Shown: positions 36,501 to 49,290, counted from the stretch's first letter. The stretch: 64,000 nucleotides of DNA from Cryptomeria japonica (GCF_030272615.1 NC_081406.1:214376497-214440496), one strand, 5' to 3'. The notes: generated from the sequence alone by a model not told the origin. Numbers and translations are program-made.

Positions 36501-37806
36501 ATGACTCATCTACAATCTGTGATACTTCAAGAAAAGGGTGAGAAAGACAAGCTCCAGAATGCATTAAAGGTCTTCGAGGGTCAACTACGAGTGGAGCAGT
36601 CTGCTAAAAACACAATAACCAAAGAATTTTATGATAAAACGTAGGAATTATTGTGTGTACAAGTTGCTTCTTCAAATATGGCTCAAGTTTAAGCTCAATT
36701 GTAGGAAGCTACTGCAGAGAAATTAAAAAAACATCGAGAATTGGTTAGCATTTAAACTCTTCTTATAGAAGAAAGAGCAACAAAATATAAAGCTTTGCAG
36801 GACTTCCAGAGTTTGTAGGCTCAATCTTCTTAGGAGCTTCACGAGTCTAAAGCAGTCGTTCAGGATCAATAGGAAAGAAACAAGCAACTACAAGAAGAAG
36901 TACCTGATAAACATACTAGAATAGGCTAGGGATCCGATGGTTTTGAAAGTAGTTCCACCTTAGCCTCTTTGGATTCCAACTTCTCACACATTTCCTTCAA
37001 ATCTTTACCTTCTCCTCCCATAGACTTCACCTATCTAGTGTAGTAGCTTCATAATATGTATTGGGAGAAGATAAAGCAATTTGTTTCCTTCTTAGAACCA
37101 ACTTTGAGGTTCTTAATAGTTTCCCATGGTTTGTGCACTAAGAGTGATCATTTCATTGATCATACCATGCAAGCAATGGCCCCTAAAGTCTCTAAGGCTA
37201 AGAAGTTAGTCAATTGGCTTTATGCCACCCCCTTTCAAGAGTTAACTGTGGTGGGAGTCATAGATTCTAAGGAGGTAATTTAAAAGACTAATCATTTTAT
37301 CAATTGCAGCAAGATGGCCAAGCAAGGTACTTCTAGTTTATCAACTTTAAAGGGACTCAATTGCTTTTATTACAAAATGGCTTGAATGTTTCATAAAGCT
37401 CGGCCTACCCTCCCTCTTTCTTCTAGATGGATCAGTCATGAAAGATGAGCAGCTCCCAAGCTTGATAGTATCCGCAGAGGCAGCAAAATTAGTCATCCCT
37501 ACAAGGTCTGAGCAACCCCACTAGGGTGGACGATTTTGAGGCTTTATTTCATCCTTTGGTCAAACTCCTCATTATGCTTGAGTTAACCCTCAAAGAGCCA
37601 GAAGCGATTCCTTTCAAGGATGTCAGCGAGCTAGATCAAAAAATTTAGGCTCTCAAGGCTCAGGTTATCCCTTCCAAAGATGATTGGTCTCCCCTAGAAC
37701 AACTTTTCGATAAGATTTTCAAGCCAGAGGTATAGGACTAGTGCACAAAATAGTATTTTGGGTATCAGCATTTGGTGGGCGATATTTTCCAAGAAGTCAC
37801 TGACTA
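33594..37806 (+). pseudogene. Large sense accessory pseudogene of element G: helical domain, Pro/Ser/Thr-rich middle, coiled coil
   Basis: ATG at 33594 (MASSTGAFGISFDGQYVD) opens a frame that can be followed to about 35100 with about ten stops and few or no indels. It then shifts: an acidic stretch at 35239-35484, a Pro/Ser/Thr-rich part to about 36150, a coiled coil at 36351-36900, and a further coding-like segment to about 37806. Intact, it would have been roughly 1400 residues. I recognise no catalytic motif. Helical domain, low-complexity linker and coiled coil recall ORF2 of elements A and C, without alignable identity by eye. It could be a Tat accessory ORF or the Gag of an unrelated element; I cannot see an LTR to decide. 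Confidence 0.5.
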
Positions 37807-39000
37807 ATGTAGTCTTTCATCCACCATGCCCCATTTAGTGAGTTAGTTTTTATTTTCCCTTGACCGGAGTTTTAAATTGTGCATCCACACATCTTCCACG
37901 TGGTGGTACAACTAGTGTTGATCAATCTTCTCTTTTCCCTTTGTTAGGAAGCTGCATGGGGTTGATGTGTGTTGGGTTTCCTTTTCACTCTCTAATGGTG
38001 GGCCCATGATTTTAAGTGTTTTCAATTTGTGCTGCATGGTAGTTCCTCGCGAGGTGCCTTATGCAGTTTTGTTAAGTTCCTAGGCCACTCCCTCCTACTG
38101 CCACATTTTTCTTGTAGCAACCACCGGGTGACCTTGGAATGCGTTTTGAGATAATGGGGTGTTTTTTGCCAACAACATATAGTTCAACAATAGTTGTGAG
38201 CTTTTCCATTTTGATCTGATCATTAGAGATTTGGTGGTGGTTGTCCTAAAGGCCAAAGTTGTTTTATCTAGCTTCTCATCAGGCTGCTTCACAATTACTA
38301 ATGGTGCTACCAATGGTGCATGTGGTTATTTTGGTTCTCTATTTTCTCTACCAGGTCATTGGTTCCTGATTATATAAGTGATTCTTTTTGCCTTTGTAGG
38401 GGTTTAAATTTTTTAGAGGAGAAATATAGACAATTGTTATGTGAATTATGTCTTTAACTTGTGATTGTACTCCTACAACTGTGATAATCAAATTGTGCCT
38501 GTGGCCTTTATGATCATTGTTTTTAGTGTGCATGAATATTTTTTTATGTATTTTGTAATTTCACATAACTTCTAGAATATATGATGTAAGACTCTACAGA
38601 TTAAACTATATCTTTTGAACTTTTTATCTAATAGATGAATGTTATTTGTTTCATTATGTTAAATGGGTTGTTGTTTATATTTCAATCTTGATTTTCTAGG
38701 CATGTAGATTGTTGAATGGGTCTTAGAGTTGTATGTATGTGAAGTTTCTTTGTACTTATAGCGTACTAAAATCATTTCAGCGCATCTTTATAGTGTAGAT
38801 TTATTTTAAATTTTCCCTCTTCCCTTTTCTCCCCCCATGTATGAAGAGTTGGCTTCTAAAATCTTGTAGGTCACTTAGTGAACATGCCTAGGTCTCCCAT
38901 CACTGAGTTTCCCATAAGGTTATTCTCATAGAAGCATTTTTATTGATCAATAGGTCCTTCACGAAAAATAGTGGTTTTTTGGCCATTATGGAACCACATA
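37807..39000. other. Unannotated AT-rich sequence
   Basis: No gene, LTR edge or repeat array is recognisable. It may hold the remaining 3' end of element G, whose 3' LTR I could not locate. Confidence 0.4.
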
Positions 39001-39009
39001 TAATGTCAA

Positions 39010-39358
39010 AAACTTGTTCACATCCTTATTATAAAAAACCCCGTATGGGTTATTGACAATATAAACAAAAGAAGGGGGAGCATTGCAATGACAGTATATA
39101 CTCCTAATGACTCATACATGTTCTTTCCACTAAAGACATGATTATATAGTGAAAGAAACCCATACAGGGTATTGGAACTATAGATGAAGGGAGGGGAAAT
39201 TCCACAATGTCTATAGTGGCAATAACCTATATGCATTTTTGACATGATAGACATAAATCTATAGTGAAAAAAACTCATATAGGGTATTGGCACTATAGAA
39301 GAAGGAAGACTAGTGGAACATCTTTAGAAACATAAACCCATATGGGTTATTGACCATA
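39010..39358 (+). repeat. Degenerate ~118-bp tandem repeat
   Basis: A block like AACCCATATAGGGTATTGGC recurs with GGGT(T)ATTG at 39047, 39167, 39282 and 39344 (spacings 120, 115 and 62). It is accompanied by ACTATAG and GAAGGAGGGG segments. The last copy is partial and runs into the polypurine tract. Confidence 0.65.
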
Positions 39359-40849
39359 TACACAAGGAGAAAAGAGAGAAAGAGGAGGAAGGGAGGTTGA
39401 GAGGGAGAGAGAGAGGGAGAGAGATTGAGAAAGAAAGAGATAGGGAGAGAGGTAGAAAAAGAGGGAGAGAGGGAGAGAGAGAGAGAGAGAGGGGTGAAGG
39501 GAAGGCGAGTGAGATACAGATAGAGGTATAGAGCGATTGAGAAAGAGGGAGAGATATAAACAAAGAGAGAGAGAGGGAGAGAGAAAGAGGGAGAGGAGGA
39601 TATAGAGAAAGAGGGAGAGGAGGAGATAGAGAACGATGGAGAGAGGGAGATAGATAGGGAATAAGGGAGAGAGGGAGAGTGAGGAAGAAAGATAGAGAAA
39701 GAGGGAGAGGAGGAGATTGAGAAAGAGGGAGAGGAGGAGATAGAGAATGAGGGAGAGAGGTAGAGATAAAGGGGGAGAGGTAGATCGAGGAAGAGAGGTA
39801 TAGAAAAAGGGAGAGGAGGAGATAGAGAAAGAGGGAGAGAAGGAGATAAAAAATGATGGAGAGAGGGAGATATATAGAGAAAGAAGGAGAGACAAAGGTA
39901 AATAAAATGGGAAGGAGAGGAAGAGAGAAAGAAAGACAGAGAGAGGGAGATAGAAAATGAGAGAAAGGGAGGGAGAGAGGGAGAGAGATTGAGAAAGAGG
40001 GGGAGAGGGAGAGAGATAGAGAAAGAGGGAGAGAAGGAGAGAGACAGAGGGGGGTGGAGGGAAGGAGAGTGAGAAAGAGAAAGGAGAGAGGGATAGAGAG
40101 AGGGAGAGGAGGATATAGAGAAAGAGGGATAGAAGGAGATATAGAACAAGGGAGAGAGGGAGAGAGGGAGAGGGAGATAGAGGGAGGTGGAGGGAAGAAG
40201 AGTTTTTTAGAGAAAGAGGGAGAGGAGGAGATGGAGAAAGAGGGAGAGAAAAAGATAGATAATAAGAGAGAGGGATAGACATAGAGAAAGAGGGAGAGAG
40301 GGAGAGTGAGGAAGAGAGATACAGAAAGAGGGACAAGAGGAGATAGATAAAGACGGAGACAAGGAGATAGAGAATGAGAGAGAGGGAGGTAGATAGAGAA
40401 AGAGGGAAAGATGGAGATAAAGAAAGTAGGAGAGAGAGGAAGAGAGAGAGAAAGAGAAAGAGAAGGAGATAGAAAATGAGGGAGAGAGGGGGTGGAGGGA
40501 AGGAGAGTGAGAGAGAAAAATGGAGAGAGAGAGAGAGAGGGAGAGAGATTGAGAAAGAGGGAGAGAGGGAGAGAGATAGAGAAAGAGGGAGAGAGGTAGA
40601 GAGAGGGGGGTGGAGGGAACGAGAGTGAGATAGCGAAAGAGGGAGAGAGGTAGAGATGGAGAGAGGGGGTAGAGGGAATGAGAGTGAGATACAAAAAGAG
40701 GGAGATGAGGAGATAGAGAATGAAGGAGAGAGGAGAGAGATAGAGAACAAGGGAGAGAGGGAGAGCGAGAAAGGGAGATAGAGAAAGAGGGAGAGGATAT
40801 ATAGAAGGAGAGAGAGAATGATATAGAGAACGAGGGATAGAGGGAGATA
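39359..40849 (+). repeat. ~1.5-kb polypurine/polypyrimidine tract
   Basis: Almost entirely G and A on the + strand, built from variants of GAGAGGGAGAGAGATAGAGA with interspersed single T or C. The complement lacks stop codons in several frames, giving long Ser/Leu/Pro-rich reading frames that are not genes. The tract ends with GAGGGAGATA right at an LTR start (40850). Such tracts can form triplex DNA and collapse in assemblies. Confidence 0.9.
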
Positions 40850-41860
40850 TGTTGGCAAGAGACATTATTCTGGTGATTCTGGTTGAAATTGGTGCATGAT
40901 AAATGTTCAGGGGTTGTCATTGATGACAACTCAATTCATAGATCACATCCGGTGTACATAGAATCAATTTACTAGAAGACATTATGTTCATAGGGCATAA
41001 GTCTAAAAGGTGGAACACAGTTACCGGTAGAACATGAGATCATAGAGCATATCTTGATTTTGGTGATGTATTTTGGGTTGCAATGATCAAGGAAGTTGAT
41101 TCTAGGTCCAAGATAGATTTCTTTGTCATCTTGATATCCGATGTTGAATCGTGTGCTAGTTAAGAGCCTTGGTATCCGGTATTTCAATTAGGATAGAGCT
41201 AGTTTGGAGTAATGTGTGTTGCGGATTTGTTGGGATGATTCTAGTGATCAGTTTTGTGTTTGAGGTGATTGGGCTGACCTATAGGAAGCATCTTATCTTC
41301 TTGTTTTGGTCCGCACTTGGATTTGTGATTGGATTGAGCTGACTTGATGGAACACATTTCATGTTGCATGTTATGCAGTTTTTGGAAGCCGACTTAGTAA
41401 ATGATTTTTGTGGATGATGCAGATATATAAGATTGACTTAATTGATCATTTTGATATATGAGTTGAGAAAATAAAATTTGTGTGAGCGAGTTTTTAAGTT
41501 TGGTGAAGATTTTGTTGCTTCGGTATGTGACAGAGTAGTGTTATAGAGGAAAATATCAAAATAGTTACAAAAGACATTATGAGTCTAACCGGAACTATAT
41601 TTTGGCATAGTTAGATTTTATTCTCAGTTCATTCATCATTATAATCATTTAAATATCCTATAAGGCAGCAAGCCTTCCTCCGGGTTGCAACCCCCTTTTT
41701 AATTGAGTAGTGAACTCTAGGTAGTGTTCCTGAATGCAAGTGCATTCCACTTTTGTAATATTGTTCTACTACTGGCCATAATATAATAATATTGTGGTTA
41801 CTCAATCCCACTCTAGTTTTCCCTTTCCAGGTTTCCTTACCCATTCAAAAATAGCCAATG
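40850..41860 (+). repeat. LTR fragment (copia-type), truncated at its right end
   Basis: Starts TGTTGGCAAGAGACATT and includes TTGTCATTGATGACAACTC, like the starts of the D and F LTRs. Near 41700-41840 it has a block resembling the D LTR (AGTGAACTCTAGGTAG, CCAGGTTTCC). The final third, with the C-run block and CCAACA end, is missing. It is joined to unrelated AT-rich sequence at about 41860. Confidence 0.6.
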
Positions 41861-42840
41861 AAATAGAAAGGTAGGCAAACTTTATATTATATCCAGTTAT
41901 GCAAATAATATTAATGTAGTAATATAAATATGAATGGGATATTATAATAAATCAAATCCCAATAATAAATAAATAAACATAAGGATTATATAAATAGAAA
42001 TTAATAAATAAATATAAAATCACATCAATAATAAAACACCAACATTGAATATTTAATAAATCAATAGATAATAATAAAACAGTAAATAATTAATACAAAT
42101 TAATTAAACAATAAATCAAATAAATTAATAAATTAATCTCAACAATAAATTAATAAATCAAATAAATCAAACTTGATAACATTAATCAAGCCTCAATAAA
42201 TATTTCAAATAATTAAATACCCATAATATATAATAAATTAAATAAATTAATATAAAATTAATAAATCACATTGATTCAATTATTAATTATATAATAAACA
42301 TACATTCACACCACTTCAAGCAACCTAACGAAGGGAGCGTAACATCGATGCAAGACTATAGCCATGAACTTATGCTACAACATGACCAACGTGATGAACA
42401 ACTAAGCCTAGAGTATGAGAGAGAAACCCATGCCATCTCTGACAACTTGCCATTAGGATAAGACATGCCCAGAATTGTGGGACCAGGTGGAGTCGATATT
42501 GGGTACCTACAATACTGCATCCACCACTAAACACAATACAACATATATGTATGATACATATACATCATAAATGATCAGGCAAGTGATAGAGAATGACAAT
42601 GTCATATCGTGCTTACAATGGGTGGTATGACATCATCTCTAATCATGAAGACACTAGAAGACAATCACAAACATCGTAGCATCGATTCGAATGTCACAAT
42701 CATAGAGTAGGGTTAAAATAGACATAATGTTATGAAAATCTCATAAGCAATATGATCCATCATGAATAATGAACACATATACATCATCAAATATAGATCC
42801 ATGTTCATATCCAATACAATCATGAAATAGGGTTAGTAGA

Positions 42841-44109
42841 TGGGTGGGTGCAAGAAGTTGAGTCCCACTTTTGGGCAAAAAGTGGAAGTGTTTTCCCTAT
42901 TTTTCAATTTTTTTGTCGATTGTCAAAATATGAGGTACTTAGAGTTTGAATCCGAAAAAACTTTAGTAATAGAAAATGTAGTGCTCGGAGTCTATTTTTA
43001 AAATATGTAATTTATTTCAATACCCACATGGTAGAAATTGCTTTTTAGTAGGCATATTTGAAAACCACTTTTTCAAAATGCTTGTTTCGAGACCATACCA
43101 CACATGTGTATGACCACCATATTTTTACATAAATAAAATAATGTTTTCAAATCCTTTTGGGAATAGATACCTAATACACCAAATATTGATGATAATATTT
43201 TTTCTTATTTTTTTATTGAATATATTTTTTTAATTAATTTTTAATTGACTATAAAGTACATTTTCAAAACATTCGGTGTATGACCACCATAATTTGATGA
43301 AAATTTCATATTTTTTAATTTTTTTTTTATTCTTCAAAAGAATTGTATGTAAATTGATGTCATATAATTTATTTTCAAAAAAACCTAAAAACAAAAAGTT
43401 ATTAAAGTTTTACTAAACCTCACTATTTTACATTTAGGTACCACTTTTGATTAATAAATAATACAAAAATAGTAAAACTAATCATTTCACTATTAAATTT
43501 ACATTTTTGAAATTAGGACAGTGAGAACTCTAATGGTTTTTTGTTTCATCAAAAAATATGATCAAGAAGACCTTCAAAAAATAATGGCAAGGCAGAAATC
43601 TGGTATTCCAGTGCCTTAGCCATTTTTTTGGAGGTCCAAGCATAGGCTTGGTCCCACCAAGCCTAACCCGAAGCCAAAACTGAGGTATAAGAGTGTTTCC
43701 CACTCCATCTTTTATGAAACGGGCGCCCATTATTTAAAATTAAAAAAAGGGGCACCCATTTTGAAATTTATAGCACTTTAAGAAACATGTGCCCATTTTT
43801 AGAAACAGGTACACATTTTTAGAAATGGGTGCCCGTTTTTAGAAATGGGTACCTGTTTTTAGAAACGGGTACCCATTTTTAGAAACGTGTGCCCGTTTCT
43901 AAAAATCGTGTACCTGTTTCTCTATGGTGGTCCAATCCTAAACGGGCACTCATTTTTCAAAACATGCACCCATTTTATTTTTATCGGTTGGGGCTCCAAA
44001 GCTAAATGGGTGCCCGTTTCTTTAAAAAACGGGCACTCATTTCTAGCGGCAAACTATTTTTGCTCGCTGACTTCCACGGAGTTGGGACCCCGCTTCTTGC
44101 ACCCACCCA
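42841..44109. mobile_element. Non-autonomous TIR DNA transposon, ~1.27 kb
   Basis: Terminal inverted repeats: TGGGTGGGTGCAAGAAG (42841-42857) and its perfect complement at 44093-44109; similarity continues to about 28 bp (..GTCCCA). A possible 4-bp direct repeat AGAT flanks it if the outer T/A is counted in the flank. No transposase is encoded. The right end carries the 20-bp array at 43781-43920 and a perfect 8-bp-arm hairpin AGGCTTGGTCCCACCAAGCCT (43644-43664, last bases included). The superfamily is unclear from the TSD. It sits in a family J LTR, whose sequence continues on both sides. Confidence 0.72.
43781..43920. repeat. Seven 20-bp subterminal repeats, consensus AGAAAYGGGTRCCCRTTTTT
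   Basis: Exactly seven units of 20 bp without indels. The core GGGTACCC or GGGTGCCC is palindromic, and the whole unit is close to a perfect palindrome. Solo copies follow in both directions to about 44040 (near 43708, 43938, 44006 and 44025). Subterminal repeats of this kind are typical transposase binding sites. Confidence 0.85.
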
Positions 44110-44210
44110 GATAACATGATACCATCAAATCATCATAAAGTAGGCTAAGCTAGATCAATACAATCCCTTGATGTACAGAAAGAGAAGACGAATCAATGAG
44201 GGGCACTACA

Positions 44211-45389
44211 CTTAACACTAAAATGACATGTTACAACTTTATTTCTCATTAAGACATTCAGGAAGAAATTGGTAGAAGACATTGGAAGAAGAAGAGCCAC
44301 ACGGATTTGTCTTTTGTCATTGTTACATAGCCAACAGAATCCAGGGTGAAGGCTACTCCAGAGTCTCCTGTTATATCTCTATGAGAAAAGGTTCTAACAA
44401 AAGGCTATCCTTCTCTAATAAGATGAAAGTGTTTAGCTAGGACTAAAAAATTGAAAATACCCCCACTAGGTAGACCATTGGTTTGTTTCTTTGGTGGGTG
44501 TGTGGTTTCTCTATTTTGGTGTCTATCAATTTCTAGTTTTAGTCCTCTTTTTTTGTTTGCTTCCATTTGTCAGGTAGTTTTAAGTTTCTTTTTGTGAGTT
44601 GGTTCTCTTATTGGGTGTTCTCACTTCTCGTGACAATTCCCTAGGTCTTTGCACTATGGCAGTTATGTAATGGTTTAGGCCTCTTCCATTTTTACCTAAT
44701 TTAAACATCAAAGAGGTATTCTTTAATTTAGTTGCATAAATGTGAGATAGGTAAATAGTTATATTTCTAGTTTCTTATTATTTATCCTATCCATAATAAT
44801 TGATTAATTTTATTAATACAAACATGTAAAAGAATTAAAAATAATCATATATTCACATCAAATAATTATTTTCAATTATATTTTCCAATCTAGAATCAAT
44901 GTGAAATTATTATAATATAAAAATATATTTATTGTATTTAATTTTTATAATCTCTTATGCAATATTAATTGAATTTTTTTTATTTAAACAAATAATGTTG
45001 ATAGTGGCAAAAATGAAATAATGCATACATTAGTATGCATGAGAGGTATAAATAAATATGAATATAAATAATTGCATTGAAAAAATAGGCATTTATATGA
45101 TAAAAAGAGACATCTTTTAAGAAGTAATATGTACCTAGAGGGATACAAAAAGTTCAATATGTAGAGAGATAAGTAGAATTAGGGATACTTTCAAACATTT
45201 CATCATTACAAGTGATATAAGATAAGTTTACTAAGTGGATCTCTTAAAAATTGGGTTAACAAATTTCATTTAAGAATATAAAGCATCATACTCTCCTTGT
45301 ATCATTATGCTATTATATGTATGGGTGGGTTTGGATCTCTTCTTCAGAGTTGGCTTTTGCATCTACCTACAATGATGCAATTTTGTTTC
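44211..45389. other. Intergenic AT-rich sequence
   Basis: No gene or repeat edge recognised. Short reading frames are few and have no homology that I can see. Confidence 0.5.
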
Positions 45390-45485
45390 TGGAGTGTAAT
45401 AACCCACCATAATTAACTCAACAAAATTGACCATTCTTTTTTTTGTGTTTAATTTAATCATTATGTTTAATTCAATTGCATACTC

Positions 45486-45645
45486 TGGGCATCCATCCAT
45501 TTGGATTAGGCATTCATCCATCTGTGATGAGCATCTAACCATATGGGTTAGGCATTTGTCCATACGGGACATAAGATTTCATCTATCCAATACGAGATAG
45601 GCATCTACCCATACGGGGTAGGCATCTATCCAATCAGGATAGGAG
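45486..45645 (+). repeat. ~28-bp tandem repeat in element I
   Basis: About six degenerate copies of a unit like TAGGCATCTATCCATACGGG. Confidence 0.7.
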
Positions 45646-47304
45646 GTGCTCTGACCAGAGACTTAGACTCATCGGCACCATTCGGGTCCTGAGCCACTCA
45701 CTAGGTACTACACTCTTCTAACAGAAGTGCACCGAGGTCATCGTCCTTAGGAGTAATTAAACAACATAATACAAGCTTGAATTCTGCCTCATAATTTGGC
45801 TTAAAGCCTTGGGAAGTCAAGCGAATCCACACGGGATTCCTTCCAAGTATGCATTGAATTAATTTTTCCAATTTAATTATCTTATCTTTCAAAATAGGAT
45901 TCTTACTCAATCTTTCCTTTACCAAGCCTAGACCCCACCCACAAACGCCTGAGTACAAGGGACAACTCCATCCCAAGAATGCCTACATACCCGCTTCGGC
46001 ACAGGATCAAGGCATAAAGTATGTAGTTCTATTTTCTATTCTATGGTTTGATGTAAATTTATTAGTGGGTACGCAACCCTTTCTAGGGTCAATGTCCCAA
46101 ACAGTTTCTCTACGGTTGCTACCCACGATGGTAGCACTTAAACAAAGGCTCAGAATGGCCTATTATTTGTGGCCTAACAAATACATCCTAACACCTATCA
46201 TGAGCGTCACCCTTGACCAAATTGTCAATCACCCATATCTCTTCAAGATTAAAATCAATTTCATAAAAGCATTTTACTTAACCAACCCTAAAGGGGGTTT
46301 ACTATGGTTTATCTCAATGGATGAAAAATCATTTAAAAATTATCTTATTAGATTATCGATCCAAGAGGGATTACCTGCCCCTTGGATATTAACTTCCAAG
46401 TGTCCCTTATTACTCCTCGACAATTTATAGGTAGGATGCCACAGACGTCGTTGATGTAGCTTTATTAGGCATTAAGTGCAGTAGTTCAACATTATGGCAT
46501 TACCCGTAAGTGTGACCCAGAGGCACCATATATACCGAACGCTACTAGGTTTAGGTTTCCATCTTCCTTTATTTAGTTTTCTAACTAAGAAGCTATGAAA
46601 ACATCATGCTTGAAAATAATTACTAATTGAATGTGCATAATTTTAATTCATTGAAATAACTACTTGATGAATTACGTAGAATAAAAACCATCACTTGAAA
46701 TATAACTTGCATATGAAAAAATTGCATATTAATAATTACATGTGTACTTGCATGGAGATGATAACGTCAAATAAATATAGTTAATCTATAAGTAATTTGC
46801 ATGATATAAGAATAGTGTAACTTGCGTGCATGATTAAGCAATCCAAAATAGTGATTAATTTAGGCATTCGATTCAAATCATATTAATATGAATTAATTGC
46901 TAAAGGCCAACTAAGTGCCCAATGGATCTTAAATGGAATGAATAACTCTAATTAAAAGAATTTGATACAATATAATTTACGAATATAAAATTTACTAAGG
47001 ATACTTTAATCATGAATTCACTACACAATAATCCCCAATATTTATAACTTTTGTAAGTTAAATTCAACAACTTAAAATTTATACTAAGGAAAGAATTTAA
47101 TATTTCCTAAATTGCAATTATTAACAATTAAAATTAAAATTTAAACAAAATTAATTGTTAGCAATTAACTTGAGATTTAACCCCAAAGTAATCACTAAAA
47201 ATTCTAATTTGCAAATTAAAAAGAATATATAAAAAGACTATTTACAAAAATGAAATAAGCGAATTCCCTTTTCATTTTATTGTTTTATTAGTAAATAGGG
47301 GGGG

Positions 47305-47438
47305 AGTGGGGACCATAGGTCCCATCACCCCCTGCGGTCCTGCATGTGCAGGCCCGCAGGGTTGAGGGGACACCGTGGTCCCCTCCACTCCCCTGCAGCC
47401 ACTGATAGTGACTGCAGGGTAGTGAGGGGTACCACTAC
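47305..47438. repeat. Chain of five GC-rich hairpins in element I
   Basis: Consecutive inverted repeats: GGGACC/GGTCCC (47309-47323), CCCTGCGG/CCGCAGGG with an inner CTGCATGTGCAG (47330-47361), GGGGAC/GTCCCC (47366-47383), CCCTGCAG/CTGCAGGG with inner CACT/AGTG (47391-47419) and GTAGTG/CACTAC (47419-47438). GC content is far above the surroundings. Confidence 0.8.
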
Positions 47439-47603
47439 CCCCGACGATTACAATACCCACCGCCCCTACACGCTACCGTCATTCCTTCGAATATTTTTCG
47501 AAGACTGTGCCATAATTAGATGCAACATTAATATATTTTAACATTTGAATGTTGTTTAATATAATTATAATGTGACATTAATATATATTAACATTTGAAA
47601 TAA

Positions 47604-47712
<109 letters not shown>

Positions 47713-47810
47713 AAGAGAATTTATTTATGAAAATAAGAACATGGATAAAATAGATGATCAAATAATTGTTTTAGATTGATTTTCACAGTAAAGCAAAGGT
47801 TAGTTCATTT

Positions 47811-47846
<36 letters not shown>

Positions 47847-47847
47847 T
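47811..47847 (+). repeat. (AC)n(AG)n compound microsatellite
   Basis: Seven AC units followed by about eleven AG units. Confidence 0.95.
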
Positions 47848-47984
47848 TTATTTCCAGATTTTACTAGGGAATTGTTTATTTCTAGTATTTGTTTCCAGTA
47901 TTCACAGGAGGATTTTATTCAACCACTATTCACAAAGAGGTCTTTGTTCAACTCACAGGAAAATTTATCTAATTAATAATCACA

Positions 47985-48085
47985 GAAAGATTTAGAATAA
48001 TCACAAAGAGATTTAAAATAATCACAAAGGAAATAATCAAAGAGAAAATAATCATAGAGAGATTTAAAATAATCACAGAGATATT
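47985..48085 (+). repeat. ~20-bp tandem repeat (AATAATCACAAAGAGATTTA)
   Basis: About five degenerate copies within element I. Confidence 0.7.
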
Positions 48086-49290
48086 TAAGAATGAGATTCA
48101 GAATTCCATTCGAAAAACTAGAGAGATGGATTAAAGGGAAGAAATAAAGATTCAAATCACACAGGAAGAATTTTAATTTCAGAAAGAGAGAGATTTTAAA
48201 CAAATAAAAGAATATGATTTTCTTTTTGCTAAAATCTTTGGAAAAATAAGAAAAACCAAAAGTAAGATCTTGTGCATATTTTCTTAAGGGAAATAAAATA
48301 ACTAAATAACTATGAAAGCATTATCATTATTATTTATCCCCAAATGAAAGATTTAAATTTTAATAAAAGAATTTCTCTATATAAAGGAAGATCCATAGCT
48401 ATTTTTTTGAAAAAAAATACGAATTCCTCATAAGTGAATGTGAAATAACAAGGAAAGATCCTGGTTTATCAAGCTTGATGTTGAATCCACTGGTTATCCT
48501 TTTCATCCTTCCTTGCAACTTGAGAGAAATCCTTCAACACAACTTAGAATTCCTGCAACGAAAAATGAGACTACCAAAGCAAAAATCTACTTCTAAAACT
48601 TGGGAAATTTCCTTCAAAACAAAATCAACTCCCTTCTTTGAAACTTGCATATAATTTTATAAGAAAATTCCCTCCATTCCACTATCTAGAAAATTTAATT
48701 AAAAAGGAGATTCTTTCCCAATTTTGGACTTCATGCAAATTGATTAGACTTAGTGGGGGAGTTACATGCAAGGTGGTGGAGAATCCTCTAGAAGCTTCTT
48801 ATTCTTCCTACAACATGTGCCATAATTGGATGTGGAAAATAAATAAATAAAAATAATGTATATTTTTCATGTGTGTGTGTATTATTATTTTCATTCTTTT
48901 TATAACATTTATTCAATCATTCAAATAGCTTATCCAAAAATATAATAGAATTGTATTTTAAATCCAAAAGTGATAAAGGAGGGTTGTGACATGGAGACAT
49001 AATAGTTTGTTAGTTTTCTTATGAGAAAGACTAGAGGTTTTTTTTGCTTGGTTCTTTCCTACTAGTGCTCTTTGAACTAGGACCGTAAAATTTTTATTAT
49101 ATAATTAATATTTAAATTTAGTGGTTTTTACCACTTTTATCAAAGAAAAAAGAAAAGAATATAAAGTATTCCATATGTAAAATCATATGAATTCTCATTA
49201 AATAAAATAAAAAATAATAATAATAGAAATATCCTAGATATTAGAGCTAAGCCTATTTTTGCAAGGTAAGACATGCTTATGAGTCACAAT

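Larger units (their letters stand above)
41870..44210 (-). repeat. Partial LTR of family J (TGTAGTGCCCC type), interrupted by a TIR element
   Basis: Read leftward from 44210 it begins TGTAGTGCCCCTCATTGATTCG, like 56150 on the other strand (TGTAGTGCCCCTCCCCGATTC). A second shared block is CAGTATTGTAGGTACCCAAT..CGACTCCAC near 42510-42490, matching 56740-56775. Left of about 42300 it is A/T-only low complexity. The TIR element 42841-44109 is inserted in it. The far end is missing. Confidence 0.6.

Noticed and set aside
39359-40849. CRISPR-like or satellite array
   Set aside because: No regular repeat-spacer structure; this is low-complexity purine sequence in a plant genome.
39310-40929. Minus-strand reading frames of 240-513 codons, rich in Ser, Leu and Pro
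   Set aside because: They are translations of the polypyrimidine strand, which lacks stop codons in several frames at once. No domain, and three overlapping frames are equally open.
47272-47541. Small GC-rich gene
   Set aside because: The open frames coincide with the hairpin chain in a solo LTR and have no domain or coding bias.
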